Part shown: positions 42,337 through 51,561 of the stretch, in pieces
How positions within the stretch are numbered: position 1 is the first letter of the stretch
Layout of the letters: each line of letters opens with the position of its first letter
Source: Candidatus Poribacteria bacterium
Lineage (GTDB): Bacteria > Poribacteria > WGA-4E > JAJDTR01
Assembly (NCBI GenBank): GCA_022827055.1
Contig: JAJDTR010000023.1
Coordinates: 1-52,882, forward strand
DNA length: 52,882 bases
Direction of reading: 5' to 3'
The notes under the pieces: generated by a model
Told to the model about the DNA's origin: nothing
The model's database searches: none
What the model saw: the letters and a program-made list of their open reading frames with translations, nothing else
Position numbers and translations under genes: made by a program

Positions 42337-43161
42337 ATGCCCGTTTTAAGTGCGGAAAACCGCGCCTTCTGGGAGGAACACGGTTACGTGGCTGTTCATG
42401 ACGCCGTACCACCGGAGAACACGAAAGCCGCCGAGGATGCGGTTTGGAACTTTCTCGATATGGATGCTGAGAATAGGGAAACTTGGTATCCCGACCCGCC
42501 GCGTTCCAGTATCATGGTGGAGATATACCAGCATCAAACGCTGTGGGACAATCGTCAATCCCCGCGGCTACACCAAGCCTTTGCTGAAATATGGGGAACC
42601 GAGGAGTTGTGGGTTAGCTTTGATCGGGCAAGCATGAGTCCGCCCAATCGTCCGCCGAAATTGAATCGAACGGATGCCGGGCTGCATTGGGACAGAAATC
42701 CCTTCAACCCTCCATCCAATCTCGGCGTGCAAGGCGTGCTGTATCTGACCGACACGGCAGCCAATCAGGGCGCGTTCACCTGCGTACCCGGGTTCCATCA
42801 CAAAATTGAGGCGTGGCTGGAAACTCTCCCGAAGGACGCCGACCCACGGCGGCAAGATTTGGAGAGTTTGGGCGCCGAACCGATTCCGGGGAAAGCGGGG
42901 GACCTGATAATCTGGCACAGCAGTTTGCCTCACGGCGCGGGGCCCAATTTTGCCGACCAACCTCGCGTGGTGCAGTACATCACCATGTTTCCCGCCGGTG
43001 AGGACAGCGAAGAATCCCGCGCAAAACGAATTGACGCGTGGCGAAACCGCGGGGCAGGATTTAGCGGCGAGCGAGAGGAGAAGGAATTTACGGAGGGTAA
43101 GACCGCAAAACTCACGCCGTTGGGGAGGAAACTGCTGGGGTTGGAAAAGTGGAGGAGTTGA
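42337..43161 (+). CDS. Phytanoyl-CoA dioxygenase (PhyH) family protein
   Basis: A 274-residue Fe(II)/2-oxoglutarate dioxygenase. The metal triad is H117-x-D119 in GLHWDRNPF and His199 in SLPHGAGPN; Arg210 in PRVVQYITMFP should bind 2-oxoglutarate. The SIMVEIYQHQTLW and GVQGVLYLTDTAANQGAFTC beta strands match the family. Poribacteria-like genomes carry many PhyH paralogues with unknown substrates; hydroxylation of lipids or secondary metabolites is possible. AGAGGAGAG precedes the ATG. It is a plus-strand gene divergent from the kinase operon. Confidence 0.92.
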   Translation: MPVLSAENRAFWEEHGYVAVHDAVPPENTKAAEDAVWNFLDMDAENRETWYPDPPRSSIMVEIYQHQTLWDNRQSPRLHQAFAEIWGTEELWVSFDRASMSPPNRPPKLNRTDAGLHWDRNPFNPPSNLGVQGVLYLTDTAANQGAFTCVPGFHHKIEAWLETLPKDADPRRQDLESLGAEPIPGKAGDLIIWHSSLPHGAGPNFADQPRVVQYITMFPAGEDSEESRAKRIDAWRNRGAGFSGEREEKEFTEGKTAKLTPLGRKLLGLEKWRS

Positions 43162-43534
43162 ATATTTGGCATCTGGGAACGAACAAATCTGATGATCATT
43201 GACTATGTAACGCAAGTTTCCACCTACAAGATTTTAGACATGCGCCACCGTTTTTAATTGAGAATAGTTCATCAATTGCGGAGATTTCGTAGCGCAAACT
43301 GTTAGTTTGCGCATCACAAACACAATCTAACAGATTGTGTTACAGAGGTGACAACTTGGGTTATGTAAGAATGTCATAAAGTGCATCCGGAATTGTGTAT
43401 ATTTGGAAACACGGTAGGACTTACGAACTTTAGTGGGCTACGCGGATCTGCGTTCCCTACTTGCCTGAATCCTAGAAAGGGACAAAAAACTAGGTAGGGA
43501 ATAACTAGCCAGCCTAACTGCCGAGGAAGAAAGC
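43162..43534. other. Repeat-rich spacer upstream of the Sec array
   Basis: No gene is seen. Two palindromes stand side by side: GCGCAAACTGTTAGTTTGCGC (43292-43312) and ACACAATCT-AAC-AGATTGTGT (43320-43340). A GGATCTGCGTTCCCTAC half-repeat at 43444-43460 belongs with 14117. The promoter of the three-gene array must be here, but no box is convincing. Confidence 0.5.
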
Positions 43535-44614
43535 ATGAAGATTCAGATCGAATTAAACGGACCGGAACCGATTGTAGTCAGCGCATCCATTGCCCCTATT
43601 GAGTTTTCCACGGGGGGATTTCATGTGGACTGGGAGACGCTTGCGACGCTGAGAGAGGTCGAGCCGCAGAAAGCCTATCCGGTTTCAACGTTCCGCGGTT
43701 TCCTCCCGCCAGAGGCAGTTACCGTGGGTGAATATTGGGAAATTGACGACAAATCCGCGCTTGAGTTGCTGAAGCAACTTGCCGAGAATCCAAGTCTTCA
43801 ACTGTGGGTTAATGACGATCCAGGCCAATGGGCGTCACTTCGGGCTTACAACGACGATTACGCGGAGATTGTGTTTCGCATTCATGCCGCGTTTGTGTTG
43901 ACGGATGGATTTTTCACACCCTCACAATTTGCTGGGTGTCTGATTATTGACCGTCACTTGGAGCAATTGGCTAATTTTGAGATGTCTGTTCCGCCGAGCA
44001 CACTGAACTTTGATGTCCACAGGAACTACGATGATGGGCGCAACCTCACTGACTGTGGAATTTGTCAGATTGAGATGAACGCCGGCCAAGTGGCCACGCG
44101 AGAATCGAATTATTCCGAAGAAATCTCTGTGGACGAGGCTCAACTCGGGCTCGCGAGGCAGTTTTACCCCGCACAATCTATTGAATGGGTAAAGTTGGAA
44201 GAAGCGGTAGAGATGGCAAAGGCGCTTAACCGCCCTATCCATGTTGTTTCGGCCGACGGTACCTTTATGGATCAGTCGTGCTGAGGAAGCGGAAAAATTC
44301 TGAGGGCAGGTGCCCTCGCCGATAAGAAGACGATTGAGTATTTAAACTCGAATTTTGTTAATCTCTGGGTTCTCAATCTCGATCTCAAACGACACCGGGA
44401 TGCAAAGGGGATTGATGGTGTGTCGCCGTTGGAGCGTGCCATAATCGGGGGTTGGAATGAGAAATCTCCGGTAGATTGCCAAGTGATTTCCAGCGAGTTG
44501 AAACTGCTCGGGAGTCTACCACTCAATGACTTCATTGACGCTTATCACAGCTACCCTAATCACAGCGAAGAAGCACAAGTTTATCGGGACTTTTTGAAGC
44601 GTTCGTTAGCATAA
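43535..44614 (+). CDS. SelN-like selenoprotein, copy 1 (UGA = Sec250)
   Basis: The protein is 359 residues if the in-frame TGA at 44282-44284 is read as selenocysteine. The N-terminal 210 residues include QWASLRAYNDDYAEIVFRIH, FFTPSQFAGCLIIDR and NFEMSVPPSTLNFD, resembling the region before the Sec domain of animal selenoprotein N. The C-terminal thioredoxin-like part has IEWVKLEEAVEMAKALNRPI then DQSC-U-GSGK, as in SelN's SCUGSG motif. After TGA the same frame is open for 110 codons and conserved in all three copies. A hairpin with a GU loop follows (44302-44317). Without Sec insertion, two broken fragments would result. There is no signal peptide or EF-hand. It would act as a redox protein; partners are unknown. 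Confidence 0.9.
44282..44317 (+). promoter_or_regulatory. Sec codon UGA and SECIS hairpin, copy 1
   Basis: TGA (44282-44284) is followed after 17 bases by GAGGGC (44302-44307), loop AGGT (44308-44311) and GCCCTC (44312-44317): a 6-bp perfect stem whose loop holds the GU needed by bacterial SelB-bound SECIS elements. The distance of 23 bases from UGA to the loop lies in the usual bacterial window. Confidence 0.85.
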
Positions 44615-44693
44615 ATCCGCCCCGAATCGTAGGAATTTTGCAGCGTTCTGGAACATCTATGTCAACTGATTGGTACCCCTAGCGGAGGAAAGG

Positions 44694-45776
44694 ATGAAGA
44701 TACAGCTTGAGTTAAATGGTCCGGAACAAATTGTCGTTAACGCATCTATTCCCCCAATTACGTTTACTACAGCCGGCTTTCATGTGGACTGGGAGCCGCT
44801 TGCGACGCTGAGAGAGGTTGAACCGCAAAGAAACTATCCAATCTCAACATTTCAAGGCTTCCTCCCACGGACGGAGGTTTCTGTCGGCGAACACTGGAAA
44901 ATTGGCCCCGAATCCGCACTCCAGTTACTGAAGCAACTCGCCGAAGAGCCGCAACTAGAACTGCGGAATCGTGAGGACATAGGCCAGTGGGCATCCCTTC
45001 GCGCATACAACGACAATTATGCGGAGACTGTGTTCCGCATACATACGGTGTTCACGTTCAAGGATGGGAGGTTTACACCCTCACAACTTTCTGGAGCCCT
45101 AATTATTGACCGGCGCTCGGAGGAATTGATATATTTCGAGATGTCCGTTCCACCGAGCACGCTGAACTTTGATGCAGTTAGAAACTATGATGAGAATGGC
45201 GGCATCACAGAATGCGGTGTTTGCCGAATTGAGATGGTTGCCGGCAAAAACATCGCTCAACGGTTGGCTTACTCCGAAGAAATCTCTATGGACGAGGCGC
45301 GGCTGGGATTAGCGAGGCAGTTTTATCCGGCGCAATCCATTGAATGGGTAACGCTGGAAGAAGCGGCAGAGATGGCAAAAGCGCTTGACCGCCCCATCCA
45401 TGTTGTGTCTGCGGATGGTACCTTCATGGATGAGTCGTGTTGAGGCAGCGGAAAACACTTGAGGGCAGGTGTCCTCGGCGATAAAGACACGATTGATTAT
45501 TTAAACGCCAATTTTGTCAATCTCCATGTGCTTAATCTCGACCTCAAACGGCGTCGAGATGCAGAGGGGATTGATGGCGTTTCTCCGTTGGAGCGCGTCA
45601 TCATCGGCGGTTGGAATGAGGAATCCCCGGTAGATTGCCAAGTGATTTCCAGCGAGTTGAAACTGCTGGGGAGCCTACCGCTGAATGATTTTCTTGGTGC
45701 GTTTAGTCCCACCAGGCCACAAGACTATCGCGATTATTTGAGACGTTCGTTAGCGGAAGCGCCTCCGGAAGCGTAG
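44694..45776 (+). CDS. SelN-like selenoprotein, copy 2 (UGA = Sec250)
   Basis: The protein is 360 residues with selenocysteine at the TGA of 45441-45443. It shares most blocks with copies 1 and 3: FHVDWEPLATLREVEPQ, AYNDNYAETVFRIH, RFTPSQLSGALIIDR, SVPPSTLNFD, IEWVTLEEAAEMAKALDRPI and DESC-U-GSGK. The part after TGA reads LRAGVLGDKDTIDYLNANFV, then PVDCQVISSELKLLGSLPLN. The ATG at 44694 is chosen by homology and by GGAGGAAAGG in front; an in-frame TTG eight codons earlier was rejected. The 79-base spacer behind copy 1 is similar to the one behind this copy, so whole units were duplicated. Confidence 0.9.
45441..45476 (+). promoter_or_regulatory. Sec codon UGA and SECIS hairpin, copy 2
   Basis: TGA (45441-45443), then GAGGGC (45461-45466), loop AGGT (45467-45470), GTCCTC (45471-45476). 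Compared with copy 1, one G-C pair has become G.U, so pairing is kept. Confidence 0.85.
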
Positions 45777-45846
45777 GACTTGTGCTGAAAACTGGAGACA
45801 TCTGTGCCAACCAATCAATAACCTCAGCGGAGAAGCGGAGAAAATG

Positions 45847-46926
45847 ATGAAGATTCAGCTTGAGTTAAACGGTCCCAATCCGATTGTCGTTAACGCATCT
45901 ATTCCCCCAATTACGTTTACTACAGCCGGCTTTCATGTGGACTGGGAGCCGCTTTCGACGCTTAAAGAGGTCGAACCACGCAGAAATTATCCTGCCTCGA
46001 CATTTCAAGGCTTTCTCCCGCGGAAGGCAGTTTGTGTCGGCGAACACTGGAAAATTAATTCCGAATCCGCACTCCAGCTACTAATGCAACTCGGCGAAGA
46101 GCCGCAATTGGAATTACAGAATGATGAAGGAGGGCAGTGGGCATGCCTTCGCGCCCAAAACGACGTCTACGCTGAGGTTGTGTTCCGCATACATACGGAA
46201 TTTGCGTTCAAGGATGGGATGTTTACACCCTCTCAACTTGCTGGAAGCCTGATTATTGACCGGCACCAGCAGGAGTTAACTTATTTTGAGATGTCCGTTC
46301 CACCGAGCACGCTGAACTTTAATGCCCACAGGAAACTGGAGGACGATCGAGTCGTCACCGAATGCGGTGTTTGCCAGATCGGGATGACTGCCGGAGAGAG
46401 AGTCGCCCAAGAATTGACCTACGCGGAAGAAATCTCTATAGAGGAGGCGCGGCTGAGACTTGCGAGACAGTTTTATCCTGCGCAATTCATCGAATGGGTA
46501 ACGCTGGAAGAAGCGCCGGAGATGGCAAAGTTGCTTGACCGTCCCATCCATGTTGTTTCGGCGGACGGCACTTTCATGGATGAATCGTGCTGAGGGAGCG
46601 GCAAATTTTTGAGGACAGTTGTCCTCGGCGATGAAGACACGATAGGGTATTTAAACGCCAATTTTGTCAATCTCTATGTGCTAAATCTCGACCTCAAACA
46701 ACGCCGCGATGCGAAAGGGATTGAAGGTGTTTCGCCGTTGGAGCGAGTTATTATCGGGGGTTGGAATGAGAAATCGCCCGTAGATTGCCAAGTGATTTCC
46801 AACGAGTTGAAACTGCTCGGAAGCCTACCGCTCAATGATTTTAGTGATGTGCATAGCCGCACTAAAGCACAAGACTATCGTGATTATTTGAGTCGTTCGA
46901 TAGCGGTAACATCCCACGAAGCGTAA
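45847..46926 (+). CDS. SelN-like selenoprotein, copy 3 (UGA = Sec249)
   Basis: The protein is 359 residues with selenocysteine at the TGA of 46591-46593. It shows FHVDWEPLSTLKEVEPR, QWACLRAQNDVYAEVVFRIH, MFTPSQLAGSLIIDR, SVPPSTLNFN, IEWVTLEEAPEMAKLLDRPI and DESC-U-GSGK. After TGA it reads FLRTVVLGDEDTIGYLNANF and continues to LSRSIAVTSHEA. The start could be either of two adjacent ATGs (45844 or 45847); the second has better spacing from GCGGAG and matches copies 1 and 2. Copy 3 has diverged most in its loop (AGTT instead of AGGT). The array ends 96 bases before a convergent glycosidase gene. Confidence 0.9.
46591..46626 (+). promoter_or_regulatory. Sec codon UGA and SECIS hairpin, copy 3
   Basis: TGA (46591-46593), then GAGGAC (46611-46616), loop AGTT (46617-46620), GTCCTC (46621-46626). 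Relative to copy 1 both sides of one pair changed (G-C to A-U), and the loop keeps GU. Confidence 0.85.
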
Positions 46927-47022
46927 GACTAACGCTGAAGGATTCGCTGCCATTTACGGGGGAGTTGAGAAAGCGAGTGGTGGGAAAAACTCGGTTTCGT
47001 TGTTCTGCCAAGCGACTCAACA

Positions 47023-48465
47023 TTATTGAAGCAGTTGCAGGATGATCGGGTAATCTTTTACGAGAAGATTCTGAATCACCAGATCCCCGTTTTGCACGCT
47101 TGACAGAATCTCATGTCCCATCCCGTTTCGGATGTCCACACCCACCACGCTACCGACTGAAAGTCCTCGAAGTAGCAGATTAGCTTGCACGCCAGGGTCT
47201 TCGTCAACGGCGGCGCCGTTAGTCCAGAGCGCAAGGAGTCGATCGCCGTTGGGTAAGGAGAACCCGTAATGCACGATATTGGCGGCGTCACTTTCGATTT
47301 CTATAGGAAGGCTGAGGGGCGCGGCACCAGCCATAACTGTGCATAGCCGCCTAACGAAATGCCGACATTCGCCGGGAAACATGCCGGAGACGCTGGCGGT
47401 AACATCCAACCCGAGATTCGTCAGGATGGCTCTGGCAAGGTATTTCGCGGAGACAATCGCCGATACCGGTTGCTGAGGTTCTTCCGCCCGTCCGGTTCTC
47501 CATAGCATCTCCTCCGCCAGGTATTCTCCTTTAAAGCCCTCGGCGGCAGCCAACGCTTTGAGTTCTCCGACCATCTGCGGATAATTCTGATAATACGGGT
47601 CGTCGGGAGTGTGGCCGTAAAACGGGTGCCACGAAATGACATCTATAAATGGCACAATACCGGATTTGAGGAGGGTTTTCAGGTAATCAAGCTCGAAGGT
47701 GTAGCGTGAGAAGTCACCGTAACCGGGAAACCCGGATACCCAGTGACCTCCGGTGGCACCTACTACTATTTTGGCTTCGGAGTACTCCTCTCGAATGACG
47801 GGGATGACACGCTTCACTAGGCGGGCAAAGTCTTCGACGACGATATTGCCCCAAGGTGTGTTGGTACCCGGCTCGTTCCAGATTTCATAGTATCTGATGA
47901 ACGGTTTAAAATGGCGCACCATAAAACGCGCATAATCGGCGTAGCGGTTGATGTCGTCGTCCGATTTAAACTTTGTTCCATCGGGTCGGTTTTTGCCTGA
48001 TCCGACACTCAGGCAAAGCACAACAGTGACGCCGTTTTCCACCATATCGCGAACAAAGGCATCTCGCTCGGTTGGAACGCTGTATTCCCCCGGACGGGAT
48101 TCAACCTCCTGCCAATTGAGAGCACTGTCCCAAAATCCGATCCGCAACCACTTTAGCCCTAGTCCGTAGATTCCCGACTCGGACCCCGGATGATCGCTCC
48201 CGTAGTCGCCTCCGATGCGATTGTCAGCCAACTCGCCCGAGACGTAAACCTTCATTGGTTTCTGAGAGGTAGTTTCCCCTTCGTCGCTGAAGTCTGAATT
48301 CACAATTTGAATCATGTCAACTCTATTATCCCCTTTTGCAACCTGTGTCATGGGGAACCCAACGGTTAAGAAACAAAATAAGATTTTGAGCAGACCGAGT
48401 TGGATGAAAGGCTTTCTGCTAATTCCGATTCCGTGAATTTTCAGTGAAGTGATTGGTTGAGTCAA
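47023..48465 (-). CDS. Exported clan-A glycoside hydrolase
   Basis: A 480-residue protein with an N-terminal signal-like stretch (RKPFIQLGLLKILFCFLTVG, about 17-36) followed by QVAKG, indicating export. The TIM-barrel core shows LGLKWLRIGFWDSALNWQEV, VTVVLCLSVGSG and YEIWNEPGTNTPWGN, where Glu198 is the expected acid/base, and FKGEYLAEEMLWRTG, where Glu318/319 is the probable nucleophile. This fits GH39/GH5-like enzymes; the exact family is not certain. The only in-frame initiation codon upstream of the signal is a TTG at 48465, so the start is provisional. It lies convergent to the selenoprotein array and downstream of a GH127-like gene. Confidence 0.85.
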   Translation of the reverse strand: MTQPITSLKIHGIGISRKPFIQLGLLKILFCFLTVGFPMTQVAKGDNRVDMIQIVNSDFSDEGETTSQKPMKVYVSGELADNRIGGDYGSDHPGSESGIYGLGLKWLRIGFWDSALNWQEVESRPGEYSVPTERDAFVRDMVENGVTVVLCLSVGSGKNRPDGTKFKSDDDINRYADYARFMVRHFKPFIRYYEIWNEPGTNTPWGNIVVEDFARLVKRVIPVIREEYSEAKIVVGATGGHWVSGFPGYGDFSRYTFELDYLKTLLKSGIVPFIDVISWHPFYGHTPDDPYYQNYPQMVGELKALAAAEGFKGEYLAEEMLWRTGRAEEPQQPVSAIVSAKYLARAILTNLGLDVTASVSGMFPGECRHFVRRLCTVMAGAAPLSLPIEIESDAANIVHYGFSLPNGDRLLALWTNGAAVDEDPGVQANLLLRGLSVGSVVGVDIRNGMGHEILSSVQNGDLVIQNLLVKDYPIILQLLQ

Positions 48466-48476
48466 GATTTTCCAAA

Positions 48477-48495
48477 GCGGGGCAGGATGCCCCGC
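48477..48495. repeat. GCGGGGCA...TGCCCCGC palindrome
   Basis: GCGGGGCA-GGA-TGCCCCGC, followed by CTAC; same family as 17784-17805. Confidence 0.6.
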
Positions 48496-48560
48496 CTACC
48501 TACTTTGGTGTAATGAGTTAATGGTTGGTATAAGTCTTTTCACAATAAAATTTTTGCCTG

Positions 48561-50306
48561 TCATTCGCCTCTTTCCTGATAGAAGGGATAATTTTTACCC
48601 GGCGGCGAAATCGAAACCACGTTATTGCCTTTCAGCCTAAGCGTATAATCGACCTCGCCGATTGTTTCCTCGACCGTTCTCTCCGGGATAGGGAAGTCTA
48701 ATCGGATAGAATTGCCCGGCGATACACCCTCCACCACGACATAACGCCCTGCCCAACCCAAATTGTGCGGTGCGCCGTTGAGGGTGCAGGATATGTCCGA
48801 ATCCCGAGTTTCAATCCATTCGGGAACGCGAATGAGGAGGCGTGCACAATCCTGTTTTAATTTTATATCAACACGCCCCTGATGCGGGATATAACTTGCC
48901 ACCTCCACCCAAGCTGAATCGCGGTTGAGGAGCAGGTGCAGATGAAGTTCGTCCTCTCTAAAATCAATCATGTTATCCCAAAGATAATATAGCGCACGCG
49001 CACCGTTGCCGGTGCAGCAGTGCATGATTCCGTTTCCCGCCCCGACGAAGAAGTCGTTGGCAGACGACCACCCGCCGAAACTTCCTACACATCGATCTGA
49101 ATCGCCAACCGCGACTTCATGCTCCCCTATGGGTTGAAGCGGTCGTTTCTCTGTCATGCGCGTAATCCAGTCGCCTGAGGTCATCTGCATCTCCGCGAAT
49201 TGGTTTCGTAAGTAGCGGTCGATGTCATCCCAATAGTCACCCGCACCCGCCTTGGTTAGCCAGAGCGCGGTCAGCAGCATGTCGACGACACAGCAACCCT
49301 CGCTGTCGACAACTCCGCGCTCGTCGGGCCAGTCTTCAATGTATTCGGGGAAGAAACCAACGAGCGGGGATGAATCCTTGAGCGAGCGGGCGTAGTGATA
49401 ACTCTTCTTAACGAACTCGGTGAATTCGGCGTCGCCCGTTGCCAAAGCATACTCCGCAAGGGCATCCATAGCGTTACCGTTATGATGAAAATGGAGCGCC
49501 GGACCCAGCCGAGATTCGGGGCTTCGCGGAATTGATTCACCGTGGCGCGCGAGAAACCTGCCTTCAGCGTCGAATACCTCGGCGTGGTCTTTCAGGTAAC
49601 GTGCAAGTTTTCCCGCGAGTTCCAATGCGATTTCAGAACCTGTGGCGTTGTAAAACTGCGTCACGCCCTGAAGTGTCCATCCTTGAATGGTTGCCCCCCA
49701 CCCGGTCGGCATGGTAGGCGGATCGTACGGAAAGTAGCAATAGTCGTCTTTGTGCGCCGCGGCGTCAAGCGCGCGCCGAACAGCGTTCTCGCCCAACTCT
49801 TTCCACATGGTATCCTTGGAGATTGTATACCGAATCCCAAGCCATGCGGTCTGTCTGCCGCCTTCGGGACCGAGAAGCACGGGTTTCTCTTCTTTTAATT
49901 TCCGTAGCATCGCCTCCTGCCAGATGCGATCCACATGTTGATTGAAGGTGCTGCCGGTCATCAGCCGTGCCAGAGCTAGTCCTTCGATGAATTTTCCGTA
50001 CAGCGGAATTTGGCGGATCATCGTCGGTGGATTGCGGTAAAGGTTCGTATAGAAATAAACGGCGTGTTCCGCTTCAGGATTGGTGCATCGGGTGATGGCG
50101 TTGATCACGAAGTCGGCGCGTTCTACCAAATCCAATGTGTCGGTGTGAGTTTCGGGTCCGGTGGGCATAATGGGCATCCCCTTTCGTTCTCCATCGCTCG
50201 TGGGCGGGACAGCAATGGCGATGACGCCAGTCCCCGCCATCATCAGGAAACGCCGGCGAGGGATTGAGGGAAACGGTTTTCGGTTGTTTTGTTTGGGTTC
50301 GTCCAT
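48561..50306 (-). CDS. GH127-like glycosidase (DUF1680), Tat-exported
   Basis: A 581-residue protein with a twin-arginine signal: PRRRFLMMAGTGVIAIAVPP (16-35). The catalytic (alpha/alpha)6 barrel shows LEIAL-like helices, YHYARSLKDSSPLVGFFPEY, the SEGCCVVDMLLTALWL stretch and GIMHCCTGNGARALYYLWDN with Cys430-Cys431, the zinc-bound cysteines expected in GH127 (beta-L-arabinofuranosidase type) enzymes. The C-terminal beta domain includes ARLLIRVPEWIE. Substrate within GH127 and relatives is open. Export in folded form fits a zinc enzyme. It forms, with the gene at 47023, a polysaccharide-degrading pair on one strand. Confidence 0.88.
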   Translation of the reverse strand: MDEPKQNNRKPFPSIPRRRFLMMAGTGVIAIAVPPTSDGERKGMPIMPTGPETHTDTLDLVERADFVINAITRCTNPEAEHAVYFYTNLYRNPPTMIRQIPLYGKFIEGLALARLMTGSTFNQHVDRIWQEAMLRKLKEEKPVLLGPEGGRQTAWLGIRYTISKDTMWKELGENAVRRALDAAAHKDDYCYFPYDPPTMPTGWGATIQGWTLQGVTQFYNATGSEIALELAGKLARYLKDHAEVFDAEGRFLARHGESIPRSPESRLGPALHFHHNGNAMDALAEYALATGDAEFTEFVKKSYHYARSLKDSSPLVGFFPEYIEDWPDERGVVDSEGCCVVDMLLTALWLTKAGAGDYWDDIDRYLRNQFAEMQMTSGDWITRMTEKRPLQPIGEHEVAVGDSDRCVGSFGGWSSANDFFVGAGNGIMHCCTGNGARALYYLWDNMIDFREDELHLHLLLNRDSAWVEVASYIPHQGRVDIKLKQDCARLLIRVPEWIETRDSDISCTLNGAPHNLGWAGRYVVVEGVSPGNSIRLDFPIPERTVEETIGEVDYTLRLKGNNVVSISPPGKNYPFYQERGE

Positions 50307-50571
50307 CTATTCGTGTGCCTTGACTGTCGAGGAATTGGTGCAGACAATTGCGGATTATACCAGTTTCCGTGCAGATTGTCAAAATCCATAATGGTCGAAT
50401 AGGGGAGATTGGCGATCTGATGGTTGAGGATTTTTGAGAGATTATGAAATGCTTGGCTCCCAACATGATTGCTTGACATCCGGTTGAAATTGTCATAAAA
50501 TCGTGATTGAGCGAATCGGGAGGCGGAGCCAATAATTCCGCGTCGTTTGAAGAATGAAGAAGGTGTCAAGT

Positions 50572-51516
50572 ATGAAGGTCATGATTACCGGTGGCACAGG
50601 TTTCATCGGTTCAAATTTGGCTAAGGGAATGGTCGCGGGAGGTCACGAAGTTGTCGCCTACGATTTGAACCCGACGCCTGCGAGGGTTGTGGAGATTCAA
50701 GATAGGATAAAAGTTGTCCGTGGAGACATCCGCGACACAGTGAAATTGTTCGAGACGATTGAGACTCACGCAATCAGCCACATTATGCACCTCGCCGCCT
50801 ATTTGCCCGAAGCCGCAATTCGCAAGAATCCGACATTGGCGATTCAGATTAACGGGGAGGGCACGAATAACATCTTTGAAGCCGCTCGGATTATGGGCGT
50901 CGAACGTGTCGTATATGCAAGCACCGATGCAGTCAACCCACTCGGTCCGAAGGAAGATGCGCCGTGTAGCCCAACGACGCTTTATGGCCACCTCAAGCGC
51001 CTCAACGAGGTGATGGGAAACCACTTCCATGACGAATTTGGCCTTGATACCATCGGCCTTCGGTTCGGGATGAACTATGGGGTCAGGGGCCGTCAGATGG
51101 CTGGTGAGTTGGAACGGGAATATGCGTCGGCAGTGGTTCTTGATGTCATCGAAAAGGTCGCCGTGGGCGATTCCGTCGTCATACCCTTCCACGAGTCCAC
51201 CAGTTTTCACTGGGTTTACGCGAACGACAATGTGAGAGCAATGACGCTCGCCCTGTCAGCCTCAAAAACGGAGGGTCGGGTGTTTAACGTCTGCGGCGAG
51301 GAACCGTACACTTTGGGGGACATGGCGACGGTGTTGAGGAACCTATTACCGGCTGCCGATATTAAATTCGGAAATGTGCCGATGCCTTCGACGATGAAGA
51401 CCGCGGAAGCGCTGAAAATGGACTGCTCCGCGGCTTACGAGGAGTTGGGATACCAGCCTGACTATACGCTGGAGCAGGGGCTAAAGGCGCACGTGGACCA
51501 ATGCGCTCCGCGCTAG
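50572..51516 (+). CDS. NAD-dependent epimerase/dehydratase
   Basis: A 314-residue extended short-chain dehydrogenase. MKVMITGGTGFIGSNLAKGM carries the NAD loop GGTGFIG. HIMHLAAYLPEAAIRKNPTL, VVYASTDAVNPLG and TLYGHLKRLNEVMGNHF supply the active-site Ser/Thr and Tyr-x3-Lys. Resemblance is to nucleoside-diphosphate-sugar epimerases. It starts at the ATG at 50572, with AGAAGG about 9 bases in front (an earlier in-frame ATG at 50554 has no site). It lies just upstream of a Gfo/Idh/MocA gene, mirroring the minus-strand pair at 38938-41105, but is not a close copy of the epimerase there. Confidence 0.92.
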   Translation: MKVMITGGTGFIGSNLAKGMVAGGHEVVAYDLNPTPARVVEIQDRIKVVRGDIRDTVKLFETIETHAISHIMHLAAYLPEAAIRKNPTLAIQINGEGTNNIFEAARIMGVERVVYASTDAVNPLGPKEDAPCSPTTLYGHLKRLNEVMGNHFHDEFGLDTIGLRFGMNYGVRGRQMAGELEREYASAVVLDVIEKVAVGDSVVIPFHESTSFHWVYANDNVRAMTLALSASKTEGRVFNVCGEEPYTLGDMATVLRNLLPAADIKFGNVPMPSTMKTAEALKMDCSAAYEELGYQPDYTLEQGLKAHVDQCAPR

Positions 51517-51561
51517 GTGAAGTCGCTGACCACTCAAGACTGGGAGATCAAGGAAAGCCGA

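Noticed and set aside
44282..46593. Reading the three TGAs as ordinary stops followed by separate small genes
   Set aside because: The downstream segments lack start codons and ribosome sites at their conserved beginnings, remain exactly in frame in all three copies, and follow a conserved Ser-Cys context with a covarying hairpin. Independent frameshift or nonsense decay in three copies at one codon is improbable.
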